This document shows positions 1-8,850 of a DNA stretch of 64,000 nt, piece by piece. The stretch is taken from positions 1,054,001-1,118,000 of the forward strand of contig OZ037862.1 in the NCBI GenBank assembly GCA_964035575.1, in the 5' to 3' direction. Each line of letters begins with the position of its first letter. The stretch's first letter is position 1. The position numbers and the translations under genes are program-made. The DNA is from Rhynchopus sp. YZ270_cl-10. Taxonomy: Eukaryota > Euglenozoa > Diplonemea > Diplonemida > Diplonemidae. The notes beneath the pieces are model-generated. The model ran no database searches and had not been told where the DNA came from. It worked only from the letters and a program-made list of their open reading frames with translations.

Positions 1-212
1 CCCACAGGAGAGCTCTTGCTTGACCCCGCCGAAGATGAGAAGCAGAGCGCAGATGCAACCTTCGCAGTCACATCGTATGGAGCTTTGTATTGTTCTTTTG
101 TTTCAATTTGGCTATTTTCTTGTTCTGAAATTCTGGGGTTTATTTTGCGGAAAGCAAACCTCTGTATCACTTTAGCCTGAGGCGCGGGAACAGAGAAATT
201 CAACTCACATAG
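1..212 (+). CDS. 3' end of a gene, possibly an Rrp46/RNase PH-type exosome subunit (partial)
   Basis: Frame 1 is open from the first base and reads GELLLDPAEDEKQSADATFA. The pattern of a DP followed by an acidic/K stretch and a hydrophobic beta strand resembles the end of the RNase PH fold in exosome subunits such as Rrp46/EXOSC5, where a DP-x-x-x-E-motif precedes the last strands. Read straight through, the frame stops at 178-180. A better model uses an intron at 75-175 (opens GTATGG, T-rich, ends TTTAG), which gives a short tail LRRGNREIQLT and a stop at 210-212. The sequence CCCACAG at 1-7 could be an upstream 3' splice site. The family call rests on about 25 residues and is tentative; that this is a coding 3' end is more likely than the name. 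Confidence 0.35.
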
Positions 213-592
213 AGCAAGCAAGAACTTTTACTAGTTTTTTTTCTTCACAATCTTTGTTTCACTGACAACTCAAATACCCACCACACCTTCACAGACTCCC
301 CCGACAAGGTGCGATACTGGCTGTCGAGCAGAACGGAGTTGCCACACCGCAGCAAACAGAGGAGGCGATAAAGCTTTGTTGTCAGTCGTGCGCAGGTTTG
401 TTCTAACATATTTTGCCCCACACCCCCACCCCACAAAGCGTCTTAACAAAAACCACACTCACCCAAAACACAGCAACACGCGCGACATTGGAAACAGTGC
501 TTCAAAAATATCATGAGGGCTAGTGCAGATGTGTGAAGTGATACCTCACAGTGAGTCACAGGATGGGATTGTGAGGTGTGTGGAAAATGAGG

Positions 593-627
<35 letters not shown>

Positions 628-907
628 CAGAATTTGCGGCGGTTTTGCCAGTGTTGTGTTTGTTGGGCTGCGTCCGTAGAGGCGCTGGTACTCTGAACGA
701 AAAGGTGAAACAGTGAAAACGAAGATTTTCGTGGAATACTTACGGAAAGGAAAGGAAAGAACATCTTAAAAGAAATGATCACATAAAAGTCACCCCGCCG
801 CACCCCAGAACCCGTTGTCTCTTATCCCTGGCTGTTTGACGAGGCGATATGCCACCACCTCTGCGCATTCACACGTGCCACGTTCCACATGTCAACTTAT
901 AAGCTGG
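213..907. other. Unique left flank of the tandem array
   Basis: No supportable gene. It holds the probable 3' UTR of the preceding gene, a TG microsatellite (594-625) and unique sequence up to the left edge of the array. Identity with the spacer upstream of later gene A copies begins abruptly at 908. Confidence 0.6.
594..625. repeat. (TG)n microsatellite
   Basis: About fifteen uninterrupted GT dinucleotides. Shorter tracts of the same kind lie at about 31889-31907 (CA) and 48296-48313 (GT). Confidence 0.95.
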
Positions 908-987
908 CTCATACCCTCCTCCCCCCAAGGATCCGTGGCACACAACGTAGCTCGCACACGACCACACCACACCACACAAACAGAACA

Positions 988-997
988 TTTATATATA
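988..997 (+). promoter_or_regulatory. TATA-like element upstream of gene A
   Basis: TTTATATATA lies about 36 bp before the gene A start codon, followed by an A/C-rich ACAACAACAATAACAACAACC leader type (seen in shorter form here). The same element precedes the other copies at 6614-6623, 12241-12250, 17869-17878 and 23497-23506. A role in transcription start is inferred from sequence and position only; in a trans-splicing organism this could simply be A/T-rich leader. Confidence 0.35.
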
Positions 998-1032
998 CAC
1001 TAACTCAACAAACAACAACAATAACAACAACC

Positions 1033-1782
1033 ATGCTGTCAAAGGCAGGACTCGCAATGGCCGCAGCCTTCGTGACCCTGGCACAGGGCGCACCCTCTTC
1101 AGGAACGGTTGAGCTGCTGGAGGGACCTGAGGTGAACGGTGTGCGGACGAACGCGCCTGGGCTGCACGTGACCCTGCTGTCGTCTGGGGTGGACGCGTGG
1201 CCGAACCTTGACGGGTCGACGCTGCGCGACGTGCCGCCGTTCATGCGCCTCATGCCAACGACGCTGGCGAACTGGAGAATGAAGTCCGGGACAACGGTGA
1301 AGTTCTCGTGCCCGAACGAGCCTTCCCTGATTGATGTGTGCGACGCATGGGTGTTCTTCTACAGCTGCCCGCAGAGCTGTGTGACGACGTACCAGGGCGG
1401 TCTGCAGGGCCAGCTTGCGGCACTGCCCGGCTGGGAGAGGACACAGTGCGCACCTTCCTTCTGGACGAACGCACCCGGGATGACCTTCGTGCACCCGATG
1501 GGAAGCTTCAGAATGCAGCTGGCGCCCGGCCAGTCGACTGAGTTTGACCTTCAGGACGACGCAGAGTTCCTTGGCTTCGGGATTGACTCGAACGGAGAGG
1601 ACTGCACGAAGCACATGGACGAGAACGCCTGCCCTGTGGCGGGAGGCCGCTGCAGGTGGGAGTCGGGTGCGTGCGTGAACCAGTCCTGCAAGGGCCGCTT
1701 CGGACCGCCGCCGCCGTGCCGTGAGTGCCCCTGGGAGGGAGTTGTGCGCGTTGCTCGCCCTGCCTCGGACGGTCCGTTCTAA
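1033..1782 (+). CDS. Gene A copy 1: secreted 12-cysteine protein of unknown family
   Basis: 249 aa, no intron. The start is ATG 1033: it follows an ACAACC leader and is followed by a classical signal peptide (MLSKAGLAMAAAFVTLAQG, cleavage near A20). The in-frame extension upstream is not used as a start because it runs through non-conserved spacer at copy 1. The mature protein has an N-terminal part (about 20-80) without cysteine, a middle part with five cysteines that looks beta-rich (SGTTVKFSC, DAWVFFYSC), and a C-terminal Cys-dense module (about 199-235) with seven cysteines and the phrase GGRCRWESGACVNQSC. The twelve cysteines suggest six disulfides and extracellular life. I recognise no family. 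It has no mature N-terminal histidine, so it is not an LPMO. Strict pairing with the chitinase gene suggests a shared extracellular role, perhaps polymer binding or protection; that is inference. Confidence 0.9.
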   Translation: MLSKAGLAMAAAFVTLAQGAPSSGTVELLEGPEVNGVRTNAPGLHVTLLSSGVDAWPNLDGSTLRDVPPFMRLMPTTLANWRMKSGTTVKFSCPNEPSLIDVCDAWVFFYSCPQSCVTTYQGGLQGQLAALPGWERTQCAPSFWTNAPGMTFVHPMGSFRMQLAPGQSTEFDLQDDAEFLGFGIDSNGEDCTKHMDENACPVAGGRCRWESGACVNQSCKGRFGPPPPCRECPWEGVVRVARPASDGPF

Positions 1783-3223
1783 GTTGCGTGACTTAGGAAT
1801 AGCATAGAACGGCGGATGTGGCGTGGTAGGAGGAGCGAGTGAGGGGGTGCCTTCTTTTCAAGCGGCACTGTGGCGGAAGCTGCTAGTGGCCGACAAAACA
1901 CCACTCACCTGACTGCACTGCACACACAGCTGTGGACCTTTTCCTCCGTTGCATTATCATTTGTTGTTCTCTTTATTTTTATTTTATTTCCCCCCCACCC
2001 AGCTTCACTTTGCCACTGGCAGCCACGGGAGTGCTTGCACGGCCTCTCGTCTCTTTTTGTGTGCCGCGGGTTTTTAGTGAAGACAGGCTCTTCTTTTTCT
2101 TTTTCTTCTTCTTCTTTTTCTCCGACATAGTATGAATCTGCAAGGTCCACAGCGAGCGCACATTGCACCATATGCTCCGTGGAACGTATCAAAGCAGTCC
2201 CCATATTTCCTTTTACCTTTTTTTTTTGTGCTCGCCCGCCGGTTTTTATTTTTGTTTTTCGTTTTCATTTTTATTTCCCCTTTCCCGTTTGCACCACAGG
2301 TGTGACTTTTCACCACACTCGAAGGGCAAAAAAGGTGTCCAGGCAAAGAAATAGCACCTGGCCACTTTTATTTTGCACCTCCGTTTTCCTTCTTGTTTTT
2401 CTGCCGTTTTCCTGCGAGCTGGATCTGTTACCGTATGGGTTCAGCCTCCTCAACAAGTCAGAAAACTACCGTATTTTATCTTTCCCCCCCCCCCCCCCCC
2501 CGGAAACTGCGGAGGGAGCCCACTTTACTTTTGGATGTGCAAAAGCGAACAATGGAAAAAAGGGCACCATATGCCCACCACCACAGGTGAAGCAAACACT
2601 TGGGGCAGATTCTCTCTTCCCTTTGTGTGCGTGCCAGACACTGCTTCATCTGGGGCGGGGCCCTTTTTGTTTTCCTTCTGTTCAGCATTCAAAAACAGTG
2701 TTCCCAACACTTCCCAAGACATGTTGTTCCATGTTTTTCTCCCTTCATTTTTCTTTTATAGCAAAGACCTATGTCTTTTCCTTCTTCTTTTTTTTTCCTC
2801 CGGAAAGGTGTGTTCCCTCCTTCATATGAGTTATGGGATGTCCGCCTGCTGACCCCTTTCTTTGTGCCTACTGTGTGTGTGCACACCCCCAGACAGGTGG
2901 GTGTTGCACACACACACACCCCTTTTGCTTTTTGGCGCAAGAACAATGAGGGTGTGCGGTGGGATGAGGCATGCAGTGACAGAAGACACGGAACACATAT
3001 CATCACAAATACAGAATACAGAATGCAACCAAAAAAAAAGACAAAAAGCAAAACAACAACAACAACAAAAGCGTTGCTATTTTTTTTGTCTTGATAGAAC
3101 CCTTCCATGCACACACCACAACGTATCAACACAACACCCACAGGTGATTCATCTACATAAAACTAAAAGTACTACAAGCCAGTTCCATACGCACAGAAGA
3201 AGGTTGCAGGCTTTGTGCACACA
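1783..3223 (+). other. A-to-B spacer with poly-T and poly-C tracts (unit 1)
   Basis: About 1.44 kb, T-rich on the + strand, with no plausible gene. It should contain the gene A 3' UTR and the gene B 5' UTR. A polypyrimidine/AG site ends at 3142 (CACCCACAG), 81 nt before the gene B start, and could be a cis or trans 3' splice site. Identical spacers follow at 7409-8850, 13036-14478, 18664-20106 and 24292-25733, apart from the poly-C tract. Confidence 0.7.
2484..2501. repeat. Poly-C tract, the only variable site seen between array units
   Basis: Run lengths by unit: 18 C here, 19 C at 8110-8128, 20 C at 13737-13756, 19 C at 19366-19384 with one extra T just before it, and 19 C at 24993-25011. 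These counts exactly account for the 1-2 bp differences in unit length. Confidence 0.95.
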
Positions 3224-5356
3224 ATGGTGCAGTCGAGGATGCTGCTGTTGGCATGTGTTGCTGTGTCGGTGTCCGGACACGGGTACGTGGAGTCGCCGCC
3301 GTCGCGCAATTATGGTTGCAGGACTGGACTGAACTCCGGATGCGGGTCTGTGCAGTACGAGCCGCAGAGCGTGGAGGGTCCGGACGGGTGGCCTTCAGGG
3401 GGCCCTTCGGACGGGACGGTGGCAGCTGCGGGGCGTTCAAACTTTGGACAGCTGAATGCTCAGACGCCGTCACGCTGGGGGAAGACCGCGATTTCCAGTG
3501 GTACGAATGTGTTCACGTGGCGCTTCACTGCAGTGCACCGCACACGCGACTACAGGTACTACATCACACGTGTGGGGTGGAACCAGAATGCGCCGCTGGG
3601 GACGTCGTCGTTTGACACAACGCCGTTCTGTGTGGTGGACGGGGGGATGCAGCTGCCATCAAACCCTACGAGCCACAGCTGCACGGTGCCCACACGCTCG
3701 GGGTACCACGTTGTGCTTGCTGTGTGGGACGTGGGTGACACCCCTGCAAGCTTCTACAACGCGATTGACGTGACCATTGGTGGTGCGGGCCCGACTCCCC
3801 CTGTCCCTGTGCCCACACCACCCACACCAACTGTGCCTGTGCCTACACCACCTGTGCCCACACCGCCGACGCCGCCAGTGCCCACACCACCACCGTCGGG
3901 TGGATGCTCGGGTGGTGCGGGGGTGGCTCTGTGGGGCAACTGCAGGGCTGCGCCGCACTGCTGTGCGTCGGGGGCGACGTGCTACGAGCAGAGCGACTGC
4001 TTCGCACAGTGCAAGCCGTCGTGCTCCAGGGCAGACGGGTGGACGTGCCGTGTGCTCGGAGGGGGCCCTGTAACTGTGCCTGTGCCCACACCGCCCACAC
4101 CGCCCACACCAACGGCACCAGTCCCTGTCCCCACTGTGCCTGTGCCAACACCACCAACAGCGCCAGTACCAGCACCGGTGCCAACTGTGTCTGGATCGAG
4201 GTCGGACTCGCGGATGATTGCCTTCCTGGGGAACTGGCAGGCGTGCCCAACAGACGCACAGCTGGAGCACTACACGCACATCATGATCTCGTTTGCGGTG
4301 ACGTACAGGTGGAGTGCATCGAAGAACCTGTGCGACGCGAGCTGCAACATCGGGGCGCCTGTGCCCGTGTGCGCGAACCAGGCACACCCAGACCTGGTGG
4401 CGCGGTGGCGTGCGGCAGGGAAGAAGGTGGTTGTGTCCTTTGGCGGGGCCGGGATGGGAGGTTCCTGGGCAGGGGACGTGAACGACTGCTGGGACTACTG
4501 CTTCGGGAAGGAGGCACACGTGGTGTCGCAGCTGAAGTCGATTGTGGCGGCACAGAACTTCGACGGTGTGGACATCGACTACGAGTACTTCTACGAGAAC
4601 GGGGGTGCACGTGGGTTCACGCGTGGGGCTGAGGCGCAGACGTTCCTGCGGGAGGTGACTGTGGGGCTGAAGCAGCAGCTGCCTGCGGGGAGTCTGGTGA
4701 CACACGCGCCGATGGAGCCGGACGTGATGCCTGGGCGTGGGTACTACAACGTGATGAAGGAGACTGCGGCGTCGGTCGACTTTGTGATGCCGCAGTACTA
4801 CAACGCAAACTCGCGTCCGGCGTTGGACGGGCTTGCAGGCGGGTCTGGCCGCATCTCTGCGGGGGACCACTTCCGCACGCTTGTGGACAACGTGTTTGGC
4901 GGGGATGCGACACGCGTTGTGTTTGGGTTCTGCATCAGCGACTGCTCGGGGACGGGGTCGAACGCAAACGCAGCGGCGGGTGTGCGTGTGATGCAGGAGC
5001 TCGCTGTGCAGCACCCCTGCAACGGCGGTGCCTTCTTCTGGGTTGTGAAGGACGACACGAACGGCGACTGGTCCGGCACTGTTGGGGCTGTTGTTGAGGC
5101 CACACGTGGCTGCAGCAGCGGAGGAGCTCCCACACCGCCTGTTATGCCTGTCCCGCCACCGACACCACCCACTCCTACTGTACCTGTTCCGGTTCCGACA
5201 CCACCCACACCAACAGCGCCTGTGCCTGTGCCAACACCACCGGCAAGTAACTGCGGTGCACCGATCCGTAAATGGAACAGATGCCTCGGGAAGGAGAGCT
5301 GCTGTGCTGCAGGGCTGAGCTGCACGGGGACACGGTGGTGGAAGTCGTGCAAATAG
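3224..5356 (+). CDS. Gene B copy 1: secreted AA10 LPMO - CBM1-like - GH18 chitinase - cystine-knot-like module
   Basis: 710 aa, no intron. Start at ATG 3224; the upstream in-frame codon at 3215 is GTG. The signal peptide MVQSRMLLLACVAVSVSG is cut before H19, so the mature protein begins HGYVESPP, the exposed His an LPMO needs. The AA10 domain (19-187) has the second histidine-brace residue H105 in AVHRTRDYRYYIT, the typical QSVEGP-x-G-x-P phrase and a final SFYNAIDV with the likely axial Phe. A Pro/Thr/Val linker follows, then a Cys-rich CBM1-like module (about 228-275), a second linker, and a GH18 domain (about 328-610) with the SxGG motif at S405 and the catalytic DGVDIDYE (acid E454). A third linker leads to a 35-residue module with spacing C-C-CC-C-C. 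Expected role: extracellular oxidative plus hydrolytic attack on chitin. LPMO and GH18 are of a type common in bacteria; their transfer is inference. Confidence 0.96.
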   Translation: MVQSRMLLLACVAVSVSGHGYVESPPSRNYGCRTGLNSGCGSVQYEPQSVEGPDGWPSGGPSDGTVAAAGRSNFGQLNAQTPSRWGKTAISSGTNVFTWRFTAVHRTRDYRYYITRVGWNQNAPLGTSSFDTTPFCVVDGGMQLPSNPTSHSCTVPTRSGYHVVLAVWDVGDTPASFYNAIDVTIGGAGPTPPVPVPTPPTPTVPVPTPPVPTPPTPPVPTPPPSGGCSGGAGVALWGNCRAAPHCCASGATCYEQSDCFAQCKPSCSRADGWTCRVLGGGPVTVPVPTPPTPPTPTAPVPVPTVPVPTPPTAPVPAPVPTVSGSRSDSRMIAFLGNWQACPTDAQLEHYTHIMISFAVTYRWSASKNLCDASCNIGAPVPVCANQAHPDLVARWRAAGKKVVVSFGGAGMGGSWAGDVNDCWDYCFGKEAHVVSQLKSIVAAQNFDGVDIDYEYFYENGGARGFTRGAEAQTFLREVTVGLKQQLPAGSLVTHAPMEPDVMPGRGYYNVMKETAASVDFVMPQYYNANSRPALDGLAGGSGRISAGDHFRTLVDNVFGGDATRVVFGFCISDCSGTGSNANAAAGVRVMQELAVQHPCNGGAFFWVVKDDTNGDWSGTVGAVVEATRGCSSGGAPTPPVMPVPPPTPPTPTVPVPVPTPPTPTAPVPVPTPPASNCGAPIRKWNRCLGKESCCAAGLSCTGTRWWKSCK

Positions 5357-6658
5357 TAAGATTGCACACTTCTGTTTGCAAATGCCCCCACCCCCCTCTT
5401 TTTTCTTTGAGGTGACTAAGCATGAGAGGCTTAGGGTCATTTTATGAACGTTTTTTTTTTTTCTTCTTCTTCGAAGCACCTTTTATTAATTGCCCTTTAG
5501 TTCAAGGCACCTTTTACCTTGTTTCTTATTATTTACCGACCGCTTCTTTTTGCGGGCCTTGATAGACCATGTGTTGTGGCTACGTACAGCGTCTTTACTG
5601 AGCGCACGCGTTCGTGTGTACTTTGTTCTACACCTGCCACTGTCCCATTCCACTTCCCTTCCCCCATATCCCCCATATATCCATATCCCCATACCCCCCT
5701 CGTTCTGTGTCGTTATGTTGAGACAACCGAAGCGTGTCTTGCAATGTGCAGCACGCCCATTCCTCGCACATGTCCCAACGATAAAATGACCTCGAGTTCT
5801 ATGATGCCCGGCCCGGCCCTTGTGTCCAACCTTCCCCACACACATGCAGTCCCCAGGTTGTACGTGAGTGGTCACGAGGTGTGGATGCCGGAGGTTCGTG
5901 TCCTGCAGTGCAAGCCCCATGTTATGTGTCCTTCGCATTTGGGGGGTACATTTTAACCTTTTCGTTTGCACGCTTTTTATCTATTCTAAATGTTAGTTTC
6001 TGAAAAGTTGGTTCTGTTGGCTGCTGTTGCGTCTGCAGACTGCACCTGGGACTTCGACTTCAGTGCTTTTGGATTTGCCTTAATTTTTCTTTCCCCCCCT
6101 CTCCCCTTTTTGCCTCTCAATTTCCTTGTCTTGACATATAGTTTCACTTCATTTTGTTTTTCGGTACCCACCTCCGTTTCAGCACGTTACACACCACAGC
6201 GATACAGTAGAAGACAACAAAACAAGCCAAAAACCCACCGTTTCCCGCATAGTTTACCAAAAAACTAGATACAGCGGGACACGATGCGGCGCAGCAAAGG
6301 AACCAGAGGATACATTCCTGAGCTGCGCCTCTTCTGTGTGTGTGGAACGTGTGTGAGAGAGTGTGGCCCCGAGCCTCCGCTCGCATGAGGGCCGAAGATA
6401 CAAAAAAAAAAGAAAAGAAAAGTGAAACAAGAAAACATGCACAATTCAAGAAAGAAACTAAACCACAAACAAATAAACAAACAAACTAATAAACAAAGCA
6501 CCCCCTCTCCTCTCCCTGTTGTCAGCACCGTGTCTCATACCCTCCTCCCCCCAAGGATCCGTGGCACACAACGTAGCTCGCACACGACCACACCACACCA
6601 CACAAACAGAACATTTATATATACACTAACTCAACAAACAACAACAATAACAACAACC
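5357..6658 (+). other. B-to-A spacer (unit 1)
   Basis: About 1.3 kb holding the gene B 3' UTR and the promoter or leader of the next gene A. It contains the stem-loop at 5416-5434, several pyrimidine runs and an A-rich stretch just before the next unit edge at 6534. No gene seen. Identical spacers lie at 10984-12285, 16612-17913 and 22240-23541. Confidence 0.7.
5416..5434 (+). repeat. CTAAGC/GCTTAG stem-loop, 5' module of a dispersed repeat
   Basis: CTAAGC and GCTTAG pair perfectly around a 7-nt loop, within GGTGACTAAGC...GGCTTAGGGTCAT. The same module occurs once per array unit and, outside the array, at 32402-32437, 42771-42790, 48193-48235 and 54028-54055. Because it sits 55 bp past the gene B stop codon it lies in the probable 3' UTR or processing region. 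Confidence 0.7.
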
Positions 6659-7408
6659 ATGCTGTCAAAGGCAGGACTCGCAATGGCCGCAGCCTTCGTG
6701 ACCCTGGCACAGGGCGCACCCTCTTCAGGAACGGTTGAGCTGCTGGAGGGACCTGAGGTGAACGGTGTGCGGACGAACGCGCCTGGGCTGCACGTGACCC
6801 TGCTGTCGTCTGGGGTGGACGCGTGGCCGAACCTTGACGGGTCGACGCTGCGCGACGTGCCGCCGTTCATGCGCCTCATGCCAACGACGCTGGCGAACTG
6901 GAGAATGAAGTCCGGGACAACGGTGAAGTTCTCGTGCCCGAACGAGCCTTCCCTGATTGATGTGTGCGACGCATGGGTGTTCTTCTACAGCTGCCCGCAG
7001 AGCTGTGTGACGACGTACCAGGGCGGTCTGCAGGGCCAGCTTGCGGCACTGCCCGGCTGGGAGAGGACACAGTGCGCACCTTCCTTCTGGACGAACGCAC
7101 CCGGGATGACCTTCGTGCACCCGATGGGAAGCTTCAGAATGCAGCTGGCGCCCGGCCAGTCGACTGAGTTTGACCTTCAGGACGACGCAGAGTTCCTTGG
7201 CTTCGGGATTGACTCGAACGGAGAGGACTGCACGAAGCACATGGACGAGAACGCCTGCCCTGTGGCGGGAGGCCGCTGCAGGTGGGAGTCGGGTGCGTGC
7301 GTGAACCAGTCCTGCAAGGGCCGCTTCGGACCGCCGCCGCCGTGCCGTGAGTGCCCCTGGGAGGGAGTTGTGCGCGTTGCTCGCCCTGCCTCGGACGGTC
7401 CGTTCTAA
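6659..7408 (+). CDS. Gene A copy 2
   Basis: Encodes the same 249-aa secreted 12-Cys protein as the copy at 1033-1782, residue for residue. An in-frame ATG lies upstream at 6437 in the A-rich spacer, but the start used here is the one followed by the signal peptide. It is the first copy preceded by a complete inter-unit spacer. Confidence 0.9.
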   Translation: MLSKAGLAMAAAFVTLAQGAPSSGTVELLEGPEVNGVRTNAPGLHVTLLSSGVDAWPNLDGSTLRDVPPFMRLMPTTLANWRMKSGTTVKFSCPNEPSLIDVCDAWVFFYSCPQSCVTTYQGGLQGQLAALPGWERTQCAPSFWTNAPGMTFVHPMGSFRMQLAPGQSTEFDLQDDAEFLGFGIDSNGEDCTKHMDENACPVAGGRCRWESGACVNQSCKGRFGPPPPCRECPWEGVVRVARPASDGPF

Positions 7409-8850
7409 GTTGCGTGACTTAGGAATAGCATAGAACGGCGGATGTGGCGTGGTAGGAGGAGCGAGTGAGGGGGTGCCTTCTTTTCAAGCGGCACTGTGGC
7501 GGAAGCTGCTAGTGGCCGACAAAACACCACTCACCTGACTGCACTGCACACACAGCTGTGGACCTTTTCCTCCGTTGCATTATCATTTGTTGTTCTCTTT
7601 ATTTTTATTTTATTTCCCCCCCACCCAGCTTCACTTTGCCACTGGCAGCCACGGGAGTGCTTGCACGGCCTCTCGTCTCTTTTTGTGTGCCGCGGGTTTT
7701 TAGTGAAGACAGGCTCTTCTTTTTCTTTTTCTTCTTCTTCTTTTTCTCCGACATAGTATGAATCTGCAAGGTCCACAGCGAGCGCACATTGCACCATATG
7801 CTCCGTGGAACGTATCAAAGCAGTCCCCATATTTCCTTTTACCTTTTTTTTTTGTGCTCGCCCGCCGGTTTTTATTTTTGTTTTTCGTTTTCATTTTTAT
7901 TTCCCCTTTCCCGTTTGCACCACAGGTGTGACTTTTCACCACACTCGAAGGGCAAAAAAGGTGTCCAGGCAAAGAAATAGCACCTGGCCACTTTTATTTT
8001 GCACCTCCGTTTTCCTTCTTGTTTTTCTGCCGTTTTCCTGCGAGCTGGATCTGTTACCGTATGGGTTCAGCCTCCTCAACAAGTCAGAAAACTACCGTAT
8101 TTTATCTTTCCCCCCCCCCCCCCCCCCCGGAAACTGCGGAGGGAGCCCACTTTACTTTTGGATGTGCAAAAGCGAACAATGGAAAAAAGGGCACCATATG
8201 CCCACCACCACAGGTGAAGCAAACACTTGGGGCAGATTCTCTCTTCCCTTTGTGTGCGTGCCAGACACTGCTTCATCTGGGGCGGGGCCCTTTTTGTTTT
8301 CCTTCTGTTCAGCATTCAAAAACAGTGTTCCCAACACTTCCCAAGACATGTTGTTCCATGTTTTTCTCCCTTCATTTTTCTTTTATAGCAAAGACCTATG
8401 TCTTTTCCTTCTTCTTTTTTTTTCCTCCGGAAAGGTGTGTTCCCTCCTTCATATGAGTTATGGGATGTCCGCCTGCTGACCCCTTTCTTTGTGCCTACTG
8501 TGTGTGTGCACACCCCCAGACAGGTGGGTGTTGCACACACACACACCCCTTTTGCTTTTTGGCGCAAGAACAATGAGGGTGTGCGGTGGGATGAGGCATG
8601 CAGTGACAGAAGACACGGAACACATATCATCACAAATACAGAATACAGAATGCAACCAAAAAAAAAGACAAAAAGCAAAACAACAACAACAACAAAAGCG
8701 TTGCTATTTTTTTTGTCTTGATAGAACCCTTCCATGCACACACCACAACGTATCAACACAACACCCACAGGTGATTCATCTACATAAAACTAAAAGTACT
8801 ACAAGCCAGTTCCATACGCACAGAAGAAGGTTGCAGGCTTTGTGCACACA

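Noticed and set aside
2179-2852. Phe/Pro-rich frames in the A-to-B spacer
   Set aside because: They translate T- and C-tracts and change length and frame with the poly-C run, which real genes would not tolerate.
3904-4632. 242-codon + strand frame inside gene B
   Set aside because: Frame-shadow of the LPMO-GH18 gene with no protein-like features.
3659-5479. 606-codon minus-strand open frame across gene B (and in each copy)
   Set aside because: It is antisense to a gene with clear catalytic motifs; its Arg/His/Cys-rich translation is what the reverse of GC-rich, G/T-third-position codons gives.
5519-5956. 145-codon frame in the B-to-A spacer
   Set aside because: Repeated exactly only because the whole unit is repeated; composition is that of spacer and there is no motif or signal.
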